Shown piece after piece: positions 6,810 to 13,623 of a DNA stretch of 13,721 nucleotides (position 1 is the stretch's first letter; each line of letters begins with the position of its first letter). Location: positions 1 to 13,721 of the forward strand of contig CABPZV010000036.1 in the NCBI GenBank assembly GCA_902462015.1. The letters are read 5' to 3'. A program made the translations under genes and the position numbers. Under the pieces are notes generated by a model. It searched no databases, was not told the DNA's origin, and saw only the letters and a list, made by a program, of their open reading frames with translations. This DNA comes from an uncultured Eubacteriales bacterium. Lineage in GTDB: Bacteria; Bacillota; Clostridia; Oscillospirales; CAG-272.

Positions 6810-7499
6810 CTACCCCTTCCGGTCATTAGTTATATCCCCGTTGCCGCTGACGGGGATTACCTCTCCCAAATATGTCGGCTCAGGCTTTACCACAGAGATT
6901 ACAAAATCCTTGTTTCTTGCAAGAACTTCGCGGACTTCCCTTTTAGGCTGTCCTAAATAGGTGTGATAATCAGACGCTACGCCGTAGGCTTCAACGCCAA
7001 GCTTATCCGCGACATACAGTGCGCGGTACAAATGATATTTTTGAGTGACGATTATTATTTTGTCAGCCTCAAAAATCTTTTTTGCCCTGTAGATACTTTC
7101 ATAAGTTGAAAAACCGGCATGATCCATAAAGACATCGGAGGAGGAGATTCCAGCATCGACCGCATACCGTTTCATTGTCTCTACTTCATTGTATTCCTCA
7201 CGTCCGTGGTCTCCGCTCATCAGAAGCTTTGGTGCCGCCCCAAGGTTATACAGTTCTACTCCCCTCTTCAGCCTGTCTGCCAGCATGTCGCTTGGCGAGC
7301 CGTCAGGATTCACCTGGCAGCCGAGAACAAGAATACAGTCTGCATCAAAACCAGCGGCAGCCTCTCCGGAGGTAATTATATTATTCTCCGTTGATTTTTT
7401 TACATAGAAGTCAATTCCAAGCACAGTTACCAATCCGAGAAAAAGAAGTAGTATGAGTGCGGAAAATATAGTTTTTAACCTTAATTTGCTTTTTTTCAT
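6810..7499 (-). CDS. SanA/ElyC/YdcF (DUF218) family envelope protein
   Basis: The 229-residue product has one N-terminal membrane span (about residues 10-30) and a DUF218 domain, so it is probably anchored with its domain outside. Family features visible are ADCILVLGCQVNPDGSPSDML (near 53-73), the DRLKRGVELYNLGAAPKLLMSGDHG segment, the central STYESIYRAKKIF region, VTQKYHLYRALYVADKLG, and an R-x-V-LAR-x-KD end. Relatives SanA and ElyC affect envelope integrity and vancomycin sensitivity in enterobacteria; the biochemical activity is not settled. I chose the ATG at 7499 because AAAGGTGG lies 10 nt upstream. An in-frame ATG at 7523 has no site and would only add eight residues. It lies 87 nt after the ABC permease on the same strand and is translationally coupled to the DUF1287 gene. 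Confidence 0.85.
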   Translation of the reverse strand: MKKSKLRLKTIFSALILLLFLGLVTVLGIDFYVKKSTENNIITSGEAAAGFDADCILVLGCQVNPDGSPSDMLADRLKRGVELYNLGAAPKLLMSGDHGREEYNEVETMKRYAVDAGISSSDVFMDHAGFSTYESIYRAKKIFEADKIIIVTQKYHLYRALYVADKLGVEAYGVASDYHTYLGQPKREVREVLARNKDFVISVVKPEPTYLGEVIPVSGNGDITNDRKG

Positions 7500-7562
7500 G
7501 ATAAAGATGCCACCTTTCTGCATAACAGATAAAAAATGTGCCCTCGCTCCGGGAATTTTTTA

Positions 7563-7584
7563 AGCCGTCCTTTAGCCGTCCTTT
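7563..7584. repeat. Perfect 11-bp tandem duplication
   Basis: AGCCGTCCTTT occurs twice in direct succession (7563-7573 and 7574-7584), ending 2 bp before the stop codon of the permease gene. It looks like a recent slippage duplication in the short spacer ahead of the SanA/ElyC gene. No clear terminator or promoter is visible in this 87-nt gap, though weak GC-rich stems next to T-runs occur at 7540-7561. Confidence 0.6.
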
Positions 7585-7586
7585 AA

Positions 7587-10268
7587 TTATAGATTTTCGT
7601 TTTTCAGGGCGTCGATTGGATTGTCTTTTTTTATCTTATTCATAGAATACATCATAGTTGCGAAAACAACCGCGAATACGCTGAGTACTGAGATGCCGAT
7701 AGCAGTCCACGGAAGACGGAAAGACGTGTCAAATCCATTTATAACCGAACTGTAAATGAGGAAAGTAATCCCTATAGATACCGGAATTCCAAGAAGCAAT
7801 GCTCTCGTTCCGTAGAGAACACATTCAAAATTCATCATTTTATTGAATCCCCGTGATGTCATGCCGACAGACTTAAGCATAGCAAACTCGCGGCGGCGCA
7901 GGCTTATATTGGTAGAGATCGTATTAAATACGTTAGCGGCCGCAATCAGAGATATCAGTATAATAAACCCATAAGAGAACACCTTTATAATTATAACAAG
8001 ATTCCGTGACTGCTCAGCTTGTTCAGCGTAGTCCGTTACGCTTATACCGTCCAGCCCCTTCTCTCCAAGGATCTCTTTTATCTCCTTGCAACTTAGAGTG
8101 TGATCGCTTGATTTGAAAAGAAAGCTTATCCTCTGCCCATCGAATTTTTCATCAGTAAATACCGATGACTTTAAGCTTTGTGGATATATCATCGCTATTC
8201 CTAATCCGTCGTTATTAAAGTAAAATTGCTTTTCATATATTGTTTTTCCTGATTTCAGCGTGTAGTCAATGCAGGATTTATCTTCCGGAGCTTCGAGAAG
8301 CTCTCCGGTCTGGTCATTCATGTACTGGAAAATAACATCTCCGTTTTCGTCTTCGTAATAATCATAATACGAATAACCGTCTATTGCTTTCGGCCTTACA
8401 AATGAAATTTCAAATTCATTTGAATTCAGATAGCTGATATTTTCATATCGCTCTGTCTCTATATTAAAGGATGTGCTTCCGTCTATAGTGACGGCCAAAG
8501 GCGCGTCGGGATTCATATAATCAGCTTCATTCAGTCCGTAGGTGTTCAACAGTTTTTTAAATTCGGCGTCATTAACAAAAACAACACATACAGGCACCGA
8601 CAGGGCCGAGCTGTCTGTATCTGTCTCACTTGCAGAAGACAAATATTCCTTGCTGAAATATTTTTTATCAGCTGTTCCAAATAAGGACAGATTTTGTATA
8701 TACGCTCCCTCGGTTATGTTTTTACTGTCTGTGAGAAGCGCGAGCAGTTCCTCCTGTGAAATCTCGGAGAAATCGTCCTCATCAGTCCGAAATACAATGT
8801 CGTAACTGTTCTTTGACAGACCCGATGCTGCGGAATCCATAAGATAATCGGTAAATGACGAGGCAGAAACAAATAAAACTATACTCATGAACAGGCTTAA
8901 AATTGTCGCTCTGTATTTCTTCTTGCTGCGTTTGTAGTGCTTATTTGCAAGCATACCGGGCAAACCAAACAGCTTATATATCAGTTTTGATGTTTTTACC
9001 TGTTTGCCCTTTGCATTGATGTCAAGATTTTGGCGTATAGCTTCAACTGCGGAAACCCGTGTGGCTCTTTTTGACGGTATCCACGCGGATATTAAAACAG
9101 TAATAAGGGAGATAACCGCCGCAAGTATCATAGCCTTATATGAAATGACCGGCTTCATTCCCAATGAAAGTCCCAGCGCGGTAAATTTCTGGCCGATCAG
9201 CATAATTGTAATGCTGATTCCGGCTGTACCGGCAATAATACCGATAGGAATACCGATAATGCTGACCGCAAGAGCTTCAAAAAATACTGTTTTACGCAGC
9301 TGTTTTTTTGTTGCTCCGATAGATGACAGCAGTCCAAACTGCTTTGTACGCTCGGAAACCGAAATAGAAAACGCATTATAAATAAGCGACACCGACCCAA
9401 ACATAATAAGGCATATAACAATTGCGGCCATACTTGCAATCATTGTATTGAAGCTGTCAAAACCGGTTACTCCGTAACTCATTAATACGTCATTATTTAC
9501 GGCTCCGTCAAGTGAATTTTTCTTCATGAAATCATAGACATCACCCGGACTTTTCGTTTTGAAATACACATCGTATATATACTCGTCGGAAGGAGCGTCC
9601 GCGCATGTAAAAGCGGTATATCCGGGTGCGTAGGAATTTTCGAGAACAATCGGAAGACGCTCGTAAAAGCCACATACAGTATAGGTACGTGTTTCTCTTA
9701 TCTGCAGCTCCTCATCACCTGTAATCACCTCTCCATCTTTGTTTACATAAAATGGATCGCTCTGCGTAAGAGGGTATCCCTCCGATATGCGAGCGCCGAG
9801 GTTTAGCGTCAGAACGTCGCCGACATTATATTTTACTCCACCGTTTGCTGAGAGATGCTCCGGAATCAAAATTTCACCTGACGACGACGGGTAACGGCCG
9901 GACGTAATGTGTATAGGCAAGGTATTTTCAGCATTTTCCGACGCGCCAAGCAGATATATATACGGCTTGTATTCATTTTTGCAGCCTTCGGCTATTGCAT
10001 AACCAAGCTGCTGAGTATAAACCGCCGACGTAATTTCTTCGGAAGATTTGATTTTTTCATAAGCCGCGTAATCCGTGTTCTGTGAGCTTCCGTACCAGTC
10101 GCCCTCGCTGTATAAAGAATTTCTTAACACATAATCCTGTAAACTGGCGGCAAAGGTAGTAACAGCACATATCATAGCCGCCGACAGAACAATGCCGATT
10201 ATAGTTACAACCGTTCGGGTTTTATTCTTTTGAAGCGATTTCAGTGTGACTTTATTTAAAATGTTCAT
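7587..10268 (-). CDS. ABC transporter permease, two FtsX domains and two large extracytoplasmic domains
   Basis: A large (893-residue) integral membrane partner of the ATPase encoded just upstream. The first half has a TM helix (18-41), an extracytoplasmic domain (about 45-270), then an FtsX block with three helices (275-298, 330-358, 378-398) containing ERTKQFGLLSSIGATKKQL (306-324), the typical ATPase-coupling segment. The second half repeats this: a TM helix (453-472), a second outer domain (475-755), then an FtsX block (about 756-880) with RRREFAMLKSVGMTSRGF. This 4+4 layout resembles MacB-type mechanotransmission permeases and differs from BceB-type permeases, which have ten helices and one outer domain. 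Likely functions are export or resistance to a peptide or drug, or driving envelope proteins; the substrate is unknown. Its ATG overlaps the ATPase stop (ATGA), indicating translational coupling. Confidence 0.9.
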   Translation of the reverse strand: MNILNKVTLKSLQKNKTRTVVTIIGIVLSAAMICAVTTFAASLQDYVLRNSLYSEGDWYGSSQNTDYAAYEKIKSSEEITSAVYTQQLGYAIAEGCKNEYKPYIYLLGASENAENTLPIHITSGRYPSSSGEILIPEHLSANGGVKYNVGDVLTLNLGARISEGYPLTQSDPFYVNKDGEVITGDEELQIRETRTYTVCGFYERLPIVLENSYAPGYTAFTCADAPSDEYIYDVYFKTKSPGDVYDFMKKNSLDGAVNNDVLMSYGVTGFDSFNTMIASMAAIVICLIMFGSVSLIYNAFSISVSERTKQFGLLSSIGATKKQLRKTVFFEALAVSIIGIPIGIIAGTAGISITIMLIGQKFTALGLSLGMKPVISYKAMILAAVISLITVLISAWIPSKRATRVSAVEAIRQNLDINAKGKQVKTSKLIYKLFGLPGMLANKHYKRSKKKYRATILSLFMSIVLFVSASSFTDYLMDSAASGLSKNSYDIVFRTDEDDFSEISQEELLALLTDSKNITEGAYIQNLSLFGTADKKYFSKEYLSSASETDTDSSALSVPVCVVFVNDAEFKKLLNTYGLNEADYMNPDAPLAVTIDGSTSFNIETERYENISYLNSNEFEISFVRPKAIDGYSYYDYYEDENGDVIFQYMNDQTGELLEAPEDKSCIDYTLKSGKTIYEKQFYFNNDGLGIAMIYPQSLKSSVFTDEKFDGQRISFLFKSSDHTLSCKEIKEILGEKGLDGISVTDYAEQAEQSRNLVIIIKVFSYGFIILISLIAAANVFNTISTNISLRRREFAMLKSVGMTSRGFNKMMNFECVLYGTRALLLGIPVSIGITFLIYSSVINGFDTSFRLPWTAIGISVLSVFAVVFATMMYSMNKIKKDNPIDALKNENL

Positions 10269-10948
10269 TTGCGAATCACCTCGTCACGCCTGATTTTTCC
10301 GTCCTCAATTGCGATAATCCGGTCGGCCTGCAAGGCAATATTTTCATCGTGAGTGATAATCACCAGCGTTTGATTGTATTTCTGATTCGACACCTTCAAA
10401 AGCTCCATAATCTCCTGGCTGTTTTTGCTGTCGAGATTGCCGGTAGGCTCATCCGCAAGTACGACAGCCGGTGCATTCATCAAAGCCCTGCCGATAGAAA
10501 CACGCTGCTGCTGGCCGCCGGAAAGCTGGTTCGGCAGATGATTTTCGCGTCCTTTCAGCTTGAGAGTAGTCAGAAGCTCGTTCAGTCTGGCATCGTTTAC
10601 CTTTTGCCCGTCCATAAGAACAGGCAGCGTCATATTTTCAATTACGTTTAATACCGGAATGAGATTATAAAACTGGTATATAAGTCCGACCTGACGGCGG
10701 CGGAATATGGCAAGCTGTTCATCGTTTTGTGCGTAAACGTCGTTTCCGTCCATAAAAACTTTTCCACTCGAAGGTTTGTCTACACCGCCGAGTATATGCA
10801 GCAGGGTGGATTTTCCCGACCCTGACGGGCCGATTATAGCTATAAATTCGCCCTTATCGACCGAGAAAGACACATTGTCAAGCGCCCTGACCTCGTTTTC
10901 ATTCTTTCCGTATACTTTGCAAAGGTTTTCAACTCTTAGTATTTCCAT
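10265..10948 (-). CDS. ABC transporter ATP-binding protein, MacB/LolD/FtsE type
   Basis: This cytoplasmic ATPase of 227 residues powers the adjacent FtsX-type permease. All motifs are intact: Walker A GPSGSGKST (40-48), Q-loop Gln92 in YQFYNL, signature LSGGQQQR (142-149), Walker B VVLADEP with catalytic Glu167, D-loop NLDS (171-174) and H-loop His200. The YQFYNLIPVLNVIENM stretch is typical of the MacB/LolD/BceA group. I chose the start at 10948 because AAAGGAGAG lies 6 nt upstream; an in-frame ATG at 10993 would overlap the putative promoter and operator and has no such site. It is the first gene of a two-gene unit with the permease, separated by 144 nt from the kinase gene, a gap with a possible regulator-binding site. 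Confidence 0.95.
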   Translation of the reverse strand: MEILRVENLCKVYGKNENEVRALDNVSFSVDKGEFIAIIGPSGSGKSTLLHILGGVDKPSSGKVFMDGNDVYAQNDEQLAIFRRRQVGLIYQFYNLIPVLNVIENMTLPVLMDGQKVNDARLNELLTTLKLKGRENHLPNQLSGGQQQRVSIGRALMNAPAVVLADEPTGNLDSKNSQEIMELLKVSNQKYNQTLVIITHDENIALQADRIIAIEDGKIRRDEVIRK

Positions 10949-10974
10949 GTAAAACTCTCCTTTACGTTTGTTCG

Positions 10975-11035
10975 AGTATATTTTACTTTGCATAAGTGAC
11001 GCCGCGGTGACTTTAAAATAACAAAAACGTCACTT
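10975..11035 (-). promoter_or_regulatory. Promoter and candidate response-regulator operator of the ABC genes
   Basis: On the minus strand, TATACT (10980-10975) or the overlapping TAAAAT (10985-10980) could be the -10. No -35 hexamer is present at 17 bp. In its place are two GTCAC half-sites (complements of GTGAC at 10996-11000 and 11007-11011), an exact direct repeat with an 11-bp period. This is the expected geometry for a dimer of an OmpR-family activator covering the -35 region. A third half-site in opposite orientation (11029-11033) forms an 8-bp inverted repeat AAGTGACG / CGTCACTT with the first. The probable ligand is the response regulator encoded at 12094. This is inference from spacing. 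Confidence 0.5.
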
Positions 11036-11092
11036 TCAGTCTTCCGGTATACAGGAAGTATGCAAAACAGCCTGCCAAAAGAATTCCAAAGC

Positions 11093-12094
11093 TCAGACAG
11101 TGCCTTTGTAAAAACGTATTGTAAACATTGCTCCGCCGTCCGGCTTATTTTCGGCTTTAATTGTTCCGTTCTGCTTTGTTATTATCATCTTTGCAAGCGC
11201 AAGCCCGATTCCTATGCTTTTATCGTCCGAATCCTTTCCCTTGTAAAAGCGTTCAAAAATATGTGGCAGATCATCCTTGTCAATTCCGCAGCCGTTGTCT
11301 GAAATTATAACTTCGGAAAAGAGAGCGTTTTCCCGTGCGCTGATTTTTATCTCACCCCCGTTTGGAGTATGTTCCATACAGTTTTTTATGATATTTGTCA
11401 AAGCTTCACATGTCCATGCGATATCGCCTGAAAAAGCCCCGTCTGTTTCCACCGAAAGCGTCTGTGCCCTGAGCTCTAACGGAATCAGCAGCGGCGCCGC
11501 CGCTTGCTTTACAAGCTCTGAAAAATCCGCTGCCTCTCTGTTAAACTGTACAATTCCTGCGTCAAGCCTTGAAATCTTGAGCAAAGCTGTAATAAGCCAT
11601 TCTATACGTGAAAGCTGATCATATAATTCCTGAGAAAATTTCCGGCGCTTAGCATCCGACAGATCCGCTTCTGAAAGAAATGACACAAGAAGGTTGACAG
11701 ACGTCAGGGGAGTCCGTATCTGATGCGAGATGTCCGCAATTGACTCAGCAAGATATATTTTGTCGTCCTGTAATTTTTGCTGCTGCTCTCTCAGACGTAC
11801 TGTCATTTTGTATATTTCGCTCTGAAGAACACCCAATTCACCCTCCGAATAAGATTTGAGCGGCAAATGATTGCTTCCGTGCAGTATTTTGTCAATGTCG
11901 GCAGACAGCTCGAATATACGCCTGTACCGCCTGTATGTGCTTAAAAGATAAATAAGGATAAAAAGAATGCACAGAACCAAAACAAACACACAGTATTTTC
12001 TGTCAATTATATAAGCGGCAAGAAACGCCGCAGCAGACAAAATTCCGTAGACGGACAGCGTTCTTATAATTTCCGGATTCCTGAAAAAATTCAT
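11093..12094 (-). CDS. Membrane sensor histidine kinase (HisKA plus HATPase)
   Basis: The 333-residue kinase has two membrane helices (about 12-30 and 34-52) with almost no outer loop, like intramembrane-sensing kinases that work with ABC transporters. A linker (55-118) leads to the dimerisation domain with the phospho-acceptor His124 in DISHQIRTPLTS. The ATPase domain shows N-box NIIKNCMEHT (234-243), G1 DNGCG (266-270), F-box FERFYKG (280-286) and G2 IGIGLALA (294-301). All catalytic residues are present. Unlike BceS-type kinases (DxFHEIKTP-like H-box), the H-box here is the classical HxxRTP type. Its ATG shares one base with the regulator's stop codon (TAATG), so the two are coupled. With so short an outer loop, it may sense through the transporter rather than bind the signal itself; that is inferred. 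Confidence 0.93.
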   Translation of the reverse strand: MNFFRNPEIIRTLSVYGILSAAAFLAAYIIDRKYCVFVLVLCILFILIYLLSTYRRYRRIFELSADIDKILHGSNHLPLKSYSEGELGVLQSEIYKMTVRLREQQQKLQDDKIYLAESIADISHQIRTPLTSVNLLVSFLSEADLSDAKRRKFSQELYDQLSRIEWLITALLKISRLDAGIVQFNREAADFSELVKQAAAPLLIPLELRAQTLSVETDGAFSGDIAWTCEALTNIIKNCMEHTPNGGEIKISARENALFSEVIISDNGCGIDKDDLPHIFERFYKGKDSDDKSIGIGLALAKMIITKQNGTIKAENKPDGGAMFTIRFYKGTV

Positions 12095-12765
12095 TATATC
12101 TCTACCTTATATCCAAGACCGCGGACGGTTTTTATAATATCCGGATTTTGCGGATCATCTTCAATCTTTTCACGCAGTCTCTTTATATATACTGTTAATG
12201 TGTTGTCGTTGACGAATTCTCCGGCGATATCCCAGATTGCTTCAAGGAGCTGCGGCCTTGAGAGAATTCTGCCGCGGTTGTTCAGAAAAACAAGCAGTAA
12301 ACGGTATTCGAGAGCCGATAAATATAAGTCCTTTCCGTTTTTACTCGCAATTCCCTTCACTGTATCGACAGTGATTTTTCCGAGATTTATAACTGTACCT
12401 GTTCCACCGGTAAGACGGAGAATATTGCGTATCCGCGAAGCAAGCTCACGCGGACGGAACGGCTTAGCTATATAGTCGTCTGCGCCAAGCTCAAATCCCG
12501 TTACCGTACTGTACTCGTCCCCGGACGCGGTCAGGAAAATCACCGGAATATTGTAATTCGATTTTATAGCTTTGCATACCGCGAACCCGTTGCCCTCCGA
12601 CAGAGATATGTCCAGAAGTACAAGGTCAAATCTTTCGTTTTCCAATAAATCAAGAGCCTTTGTCTGACCGGATGCACTATCAACCGAATACCCTTCAGCG
12701 GTAAGGAATTGTGTAAGGTTTGAAATTATGCTTTTGTCATCTTCAACCAACAATATTTTTGTCAT
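12094..12765 (-). CDS. OmpR/PhoB-family response regulator
   Basis: A 223-residue DNA-binding regulator phosphorylated by the kinase encoded next. The receiver domain (1-118) has the acidic pair Asp9/Asp10, phospho-acceptor Asp52 in LVLLDISL, Thr79 in FLTA and Lys101 in KPF. The winged-helix domain (about 127-223) shows LSALEYRLLLVFLNNRGRILSR, the DNA-contact helix region NDNTLTVYIKRLREKIED and the RGLGYKVEI end. The start follows a weak AGG 7 nt upstream; no other in-frame ATG precedes the receiver motif. It is the first gene of the kinase pair. The probable target is the GTCAC direct repeat before the ABC genes. I see no matching repeat upstream of its own gene. Confidence 0.95.
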   Translation of the reverse strand: MTKILLVEDDKSIISNLTQFLTAEGYSVDSASGQTKALDLLENERFDLVLLDISLSEGNGFAVCKAIKSNYNIPVIFLTASGDEYSTVTGFELGADDYIAKPFRPRELASRIRNILRLTGGTGTVINLGKITVDTVKGIASKNGKDLYLSALEYRLLLVFLNNRGRILSRPQLLEAIWDIAGEFVNDNTLTVYIKRLREKIEDDPQNPDIIKTVRGLGYKVEI

Positions 12766-12789
12766 AGAATTACCTGTTTTATCTCAAAT

Positions 12790-12817
12790 TTAATATTATT
12801 CCTTAAGTTCCGGTCAA
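12790..12817 (-). promoter_or_regulatory. Weak candidate promoter of the regulator-kinase pair
   Basis: On the minus strand, TTGACC (12817-12812) and TATTAA (12795-12790) are separated by 16 bp. Transcription would start near 12783, close to the regulator start at 12765 and leaving a very short leader. The -10 is poor, and the hairpin repeats just upstream may matter for expression. Confidence 0.3.
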
Positions 12818-12819
12818 AC

Positions 12820-12962
12820 CGAAACTTGCACCTTAAAGTGGTAGCTTTAAGAATTTCTTACTATAAGTCTGCTTCATACCGCAATGTTTCGGGGTTTTGC
12901 TTTGCAAAATCGCCGTTTTTAACGGCGAAACGAAACTTGCACCTTAAAGCTTTAGCTTTAAG
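12820..12962. repeat. Pair of 32-nt direct repeats, each ending in a hairpin
   Basis: CGAAACTTGCACCTTAAAG starts both copies (12820-12851 and 12931-12962), and each ends AGCTTTAAG. Every copy folds on itself: in copy 2 CCTTAAAGC-TTTA-GCTTTAAGG gives 9 bp with a 4-nt loop, and in copy 1 a 7-bp stem with a diverged loop. The 79-nt spacer holds further symmetric pieces: GTTTCGG (12886-12892), the inverse of CCGAAAC (12819-12825), TTTTGC-TTT-GCAAAA, and the stem TCGCCGTT-TTT-AACGGCGA (12910-12928). The block lies directly upstream of the regulator gene. It has no reading frame. Function unknown. Confidence 0.6.
12906..12928 (-). terminator. Weak terminator-like hairpin upstream of the regulator gene
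   Basis: An 8-bp stem, AACGGCGA (12921-12928) with TCGCCGTT (12910-12917), and a 3-nt loop is followed on the minus strand by TTTTGC. It could stop transcripts arriving from the small-RNA array before they reach the regulator gene. The U-run is only four bases, so efficiency is doubtful. Confidence 0.3.
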
Positions 12963-13079
12963 GTTATTATATCATATGCTCTAAACTTTTTCCACTAATT
13001 CGGCAGAATATAAAATTAAGTTTAATATGAAGTGAAAGCGAACTATTCGACTTTATTAGATTTTTTTTGACATTAGCAC

Positions 13080-13108
13080 TTGACAAGACAATTAATTTAT
13101 GATATAAT
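13080..13108 (+). promoter_or_regulatory. Perfect consensus sigma-A promoter pointing into the small-RNA array
   Basis: TTGACA (13080-13085) and TATAAT (13103-13108) both match the consensus exactly with a 17-bp spacer. A further TTGACA lies 12 bp upstream at 13068-13073. The predicted start is near 13115. No gene follows on the plus strand within the window, so the transcript would be antisense to the two predicted minus-strand RNAs unless it stops early. I find no clear early terminator. Confidence 0.8.
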
Positions 13109-13186
13109 TTATACAATCCAAGTTATTTTTTAGCAATTTTAGTTTTTGAAGTTTTAAACTGAATACCGTCTGAACCGGCAGGACGT

Positions 13187-13288
13187 AAAAAATCGCCGGC
13201 AGATTTGCAGAGTTGACGCTCCGCATCTCCTGATATTCATGTGCAAAGGACACATAAATACCCACCGGAATCCCGGCGCCGACGCGAG
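13187..13288 (-). ncRNA. Putative structured small RNA, copy 1
   Basis: A predicted ~100-nt RNA with four stems. P1 joins the ends: TCGC plus CGGC (13287-13278, 2-nt bulge) with GCCGGCGA (13200-13193), directly followed by U6 (13192-13187), so P1 doubles as terminator stem. P2 is GCCGG-GATT-CCGGT (13277-13264). P3 is TATTTATGTG (13260-13251) with CACATGAATA (13243-13234) and a 7-nt loop. P4 is AGAU plus GCGGAG with CTCTGC plus ATCT (13228-13201), a 6-nt loop CGTCAA and a two-A bulge. The joining segment UCAGG between P3 and P4 is identical in both copies. I do not recognise a named family. It may be a regulatory RNA; each copy having its own promoter argues against a riboswitch leader. Confidence 0.6.
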
Positions 13289-13292
13289 ATAT

Positions 13293-13321
13293 ATTATAAC
13301 ATACTTTATTCTATATTTCAA
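13293..13321 (-). promoter_or_regulatory. Promoter of small RNA copy 1
   Basis: On the minus strand, TTGAAA (13321-13316) and TATAAT (13298-13293) are separated by 17 bp. The start would fall at about 13285-13290, right at the 5' strand of stem P1, which supports the proposed RNA boundary. The upstream bases CTC and the TTTTTTCGGCAA stretch are also conserved in copy 2. Confidence 0.85.
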
Positions 13322-13487
13322 GAGGATTGCCGAAAAAACTCGAATTTCAGGGAAACACGGTTTTAGCTCACAATCTTTTTGCTTACCTTGATTGTTGAAC
13401 CTTTAAAACCTTTTGACCTCTTTTTAAAGTTTTTGGATTCTTAAACCGTTTTTGTAAAATTGAATATTGTCCGATCCGGCAGGACGT

Positions 13488-13590
13488 AAAAAAATCGCCG
13501 GCAGATTTGCAGAGTTGACGCTCCGCATCTCCTGATATTCATGTGCTCAACACACATAAATAACAACCGGAATCCCGGCGCCGTCGCGAG
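13488..13590 (-). ncRNA. Putative structured small RNA, copy 2
   Basis: Same fold as copy 1, shifted by 302 bp, with a U7 tail (13494-13488). Relative to copy 1 the RNA differs at the P1 bulge (GA for GT), the P2-P3 joint (TGT for GGG) and the P3 loop (TGTTGAG for TCCTTTG), while every predicted stem and the P4 hairpin are unchanged. Confinement of changes to unpaired positions is what selection on an RNA structure would leave. Distinct P3 loops in the two copies could give them different pairing partners. Confidence 0.6.
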
Positions 13591-13594
13591 ATAT

Positions 13595-13623
13595 ATTATA
13601 ACATATTTTATCCTATATTTCAA
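13595..13623 (-). promoter_or_regulatory. Promoter of small RNA copy 2
   Basis: TTGAAA (13623-13618) and TATAAT (13600-13595) on the minus strand are separated by 17 bp. Both hexamers and the spacing are identical to copy 1, while the spacer has two base changes (TATAGGATAAAATATGT against TATAGAATAAAGTATGT). The start would lie near 13587-13592. Confidence 0.85.

Noticed and set aside
13187..13290. Interpretation of the repeated RNA as SRP (4.5S) or 6S RNA.
   Set aside because: The conserved SRP tetraloop/asymmetric-loop sequence (GGAA with AGCAG) is missing, and the length and multi-stem layout do not fit the long single rod of 6S RNA.
13441..13623. A 60-codon minus-strand open frame inside repeat copy 2.
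   Set aside because: It begins inside the promoter, has no ribosome binding site, and its frame is not kept through the U-tract length change between the two copies. RNA structure explains the conservation better.
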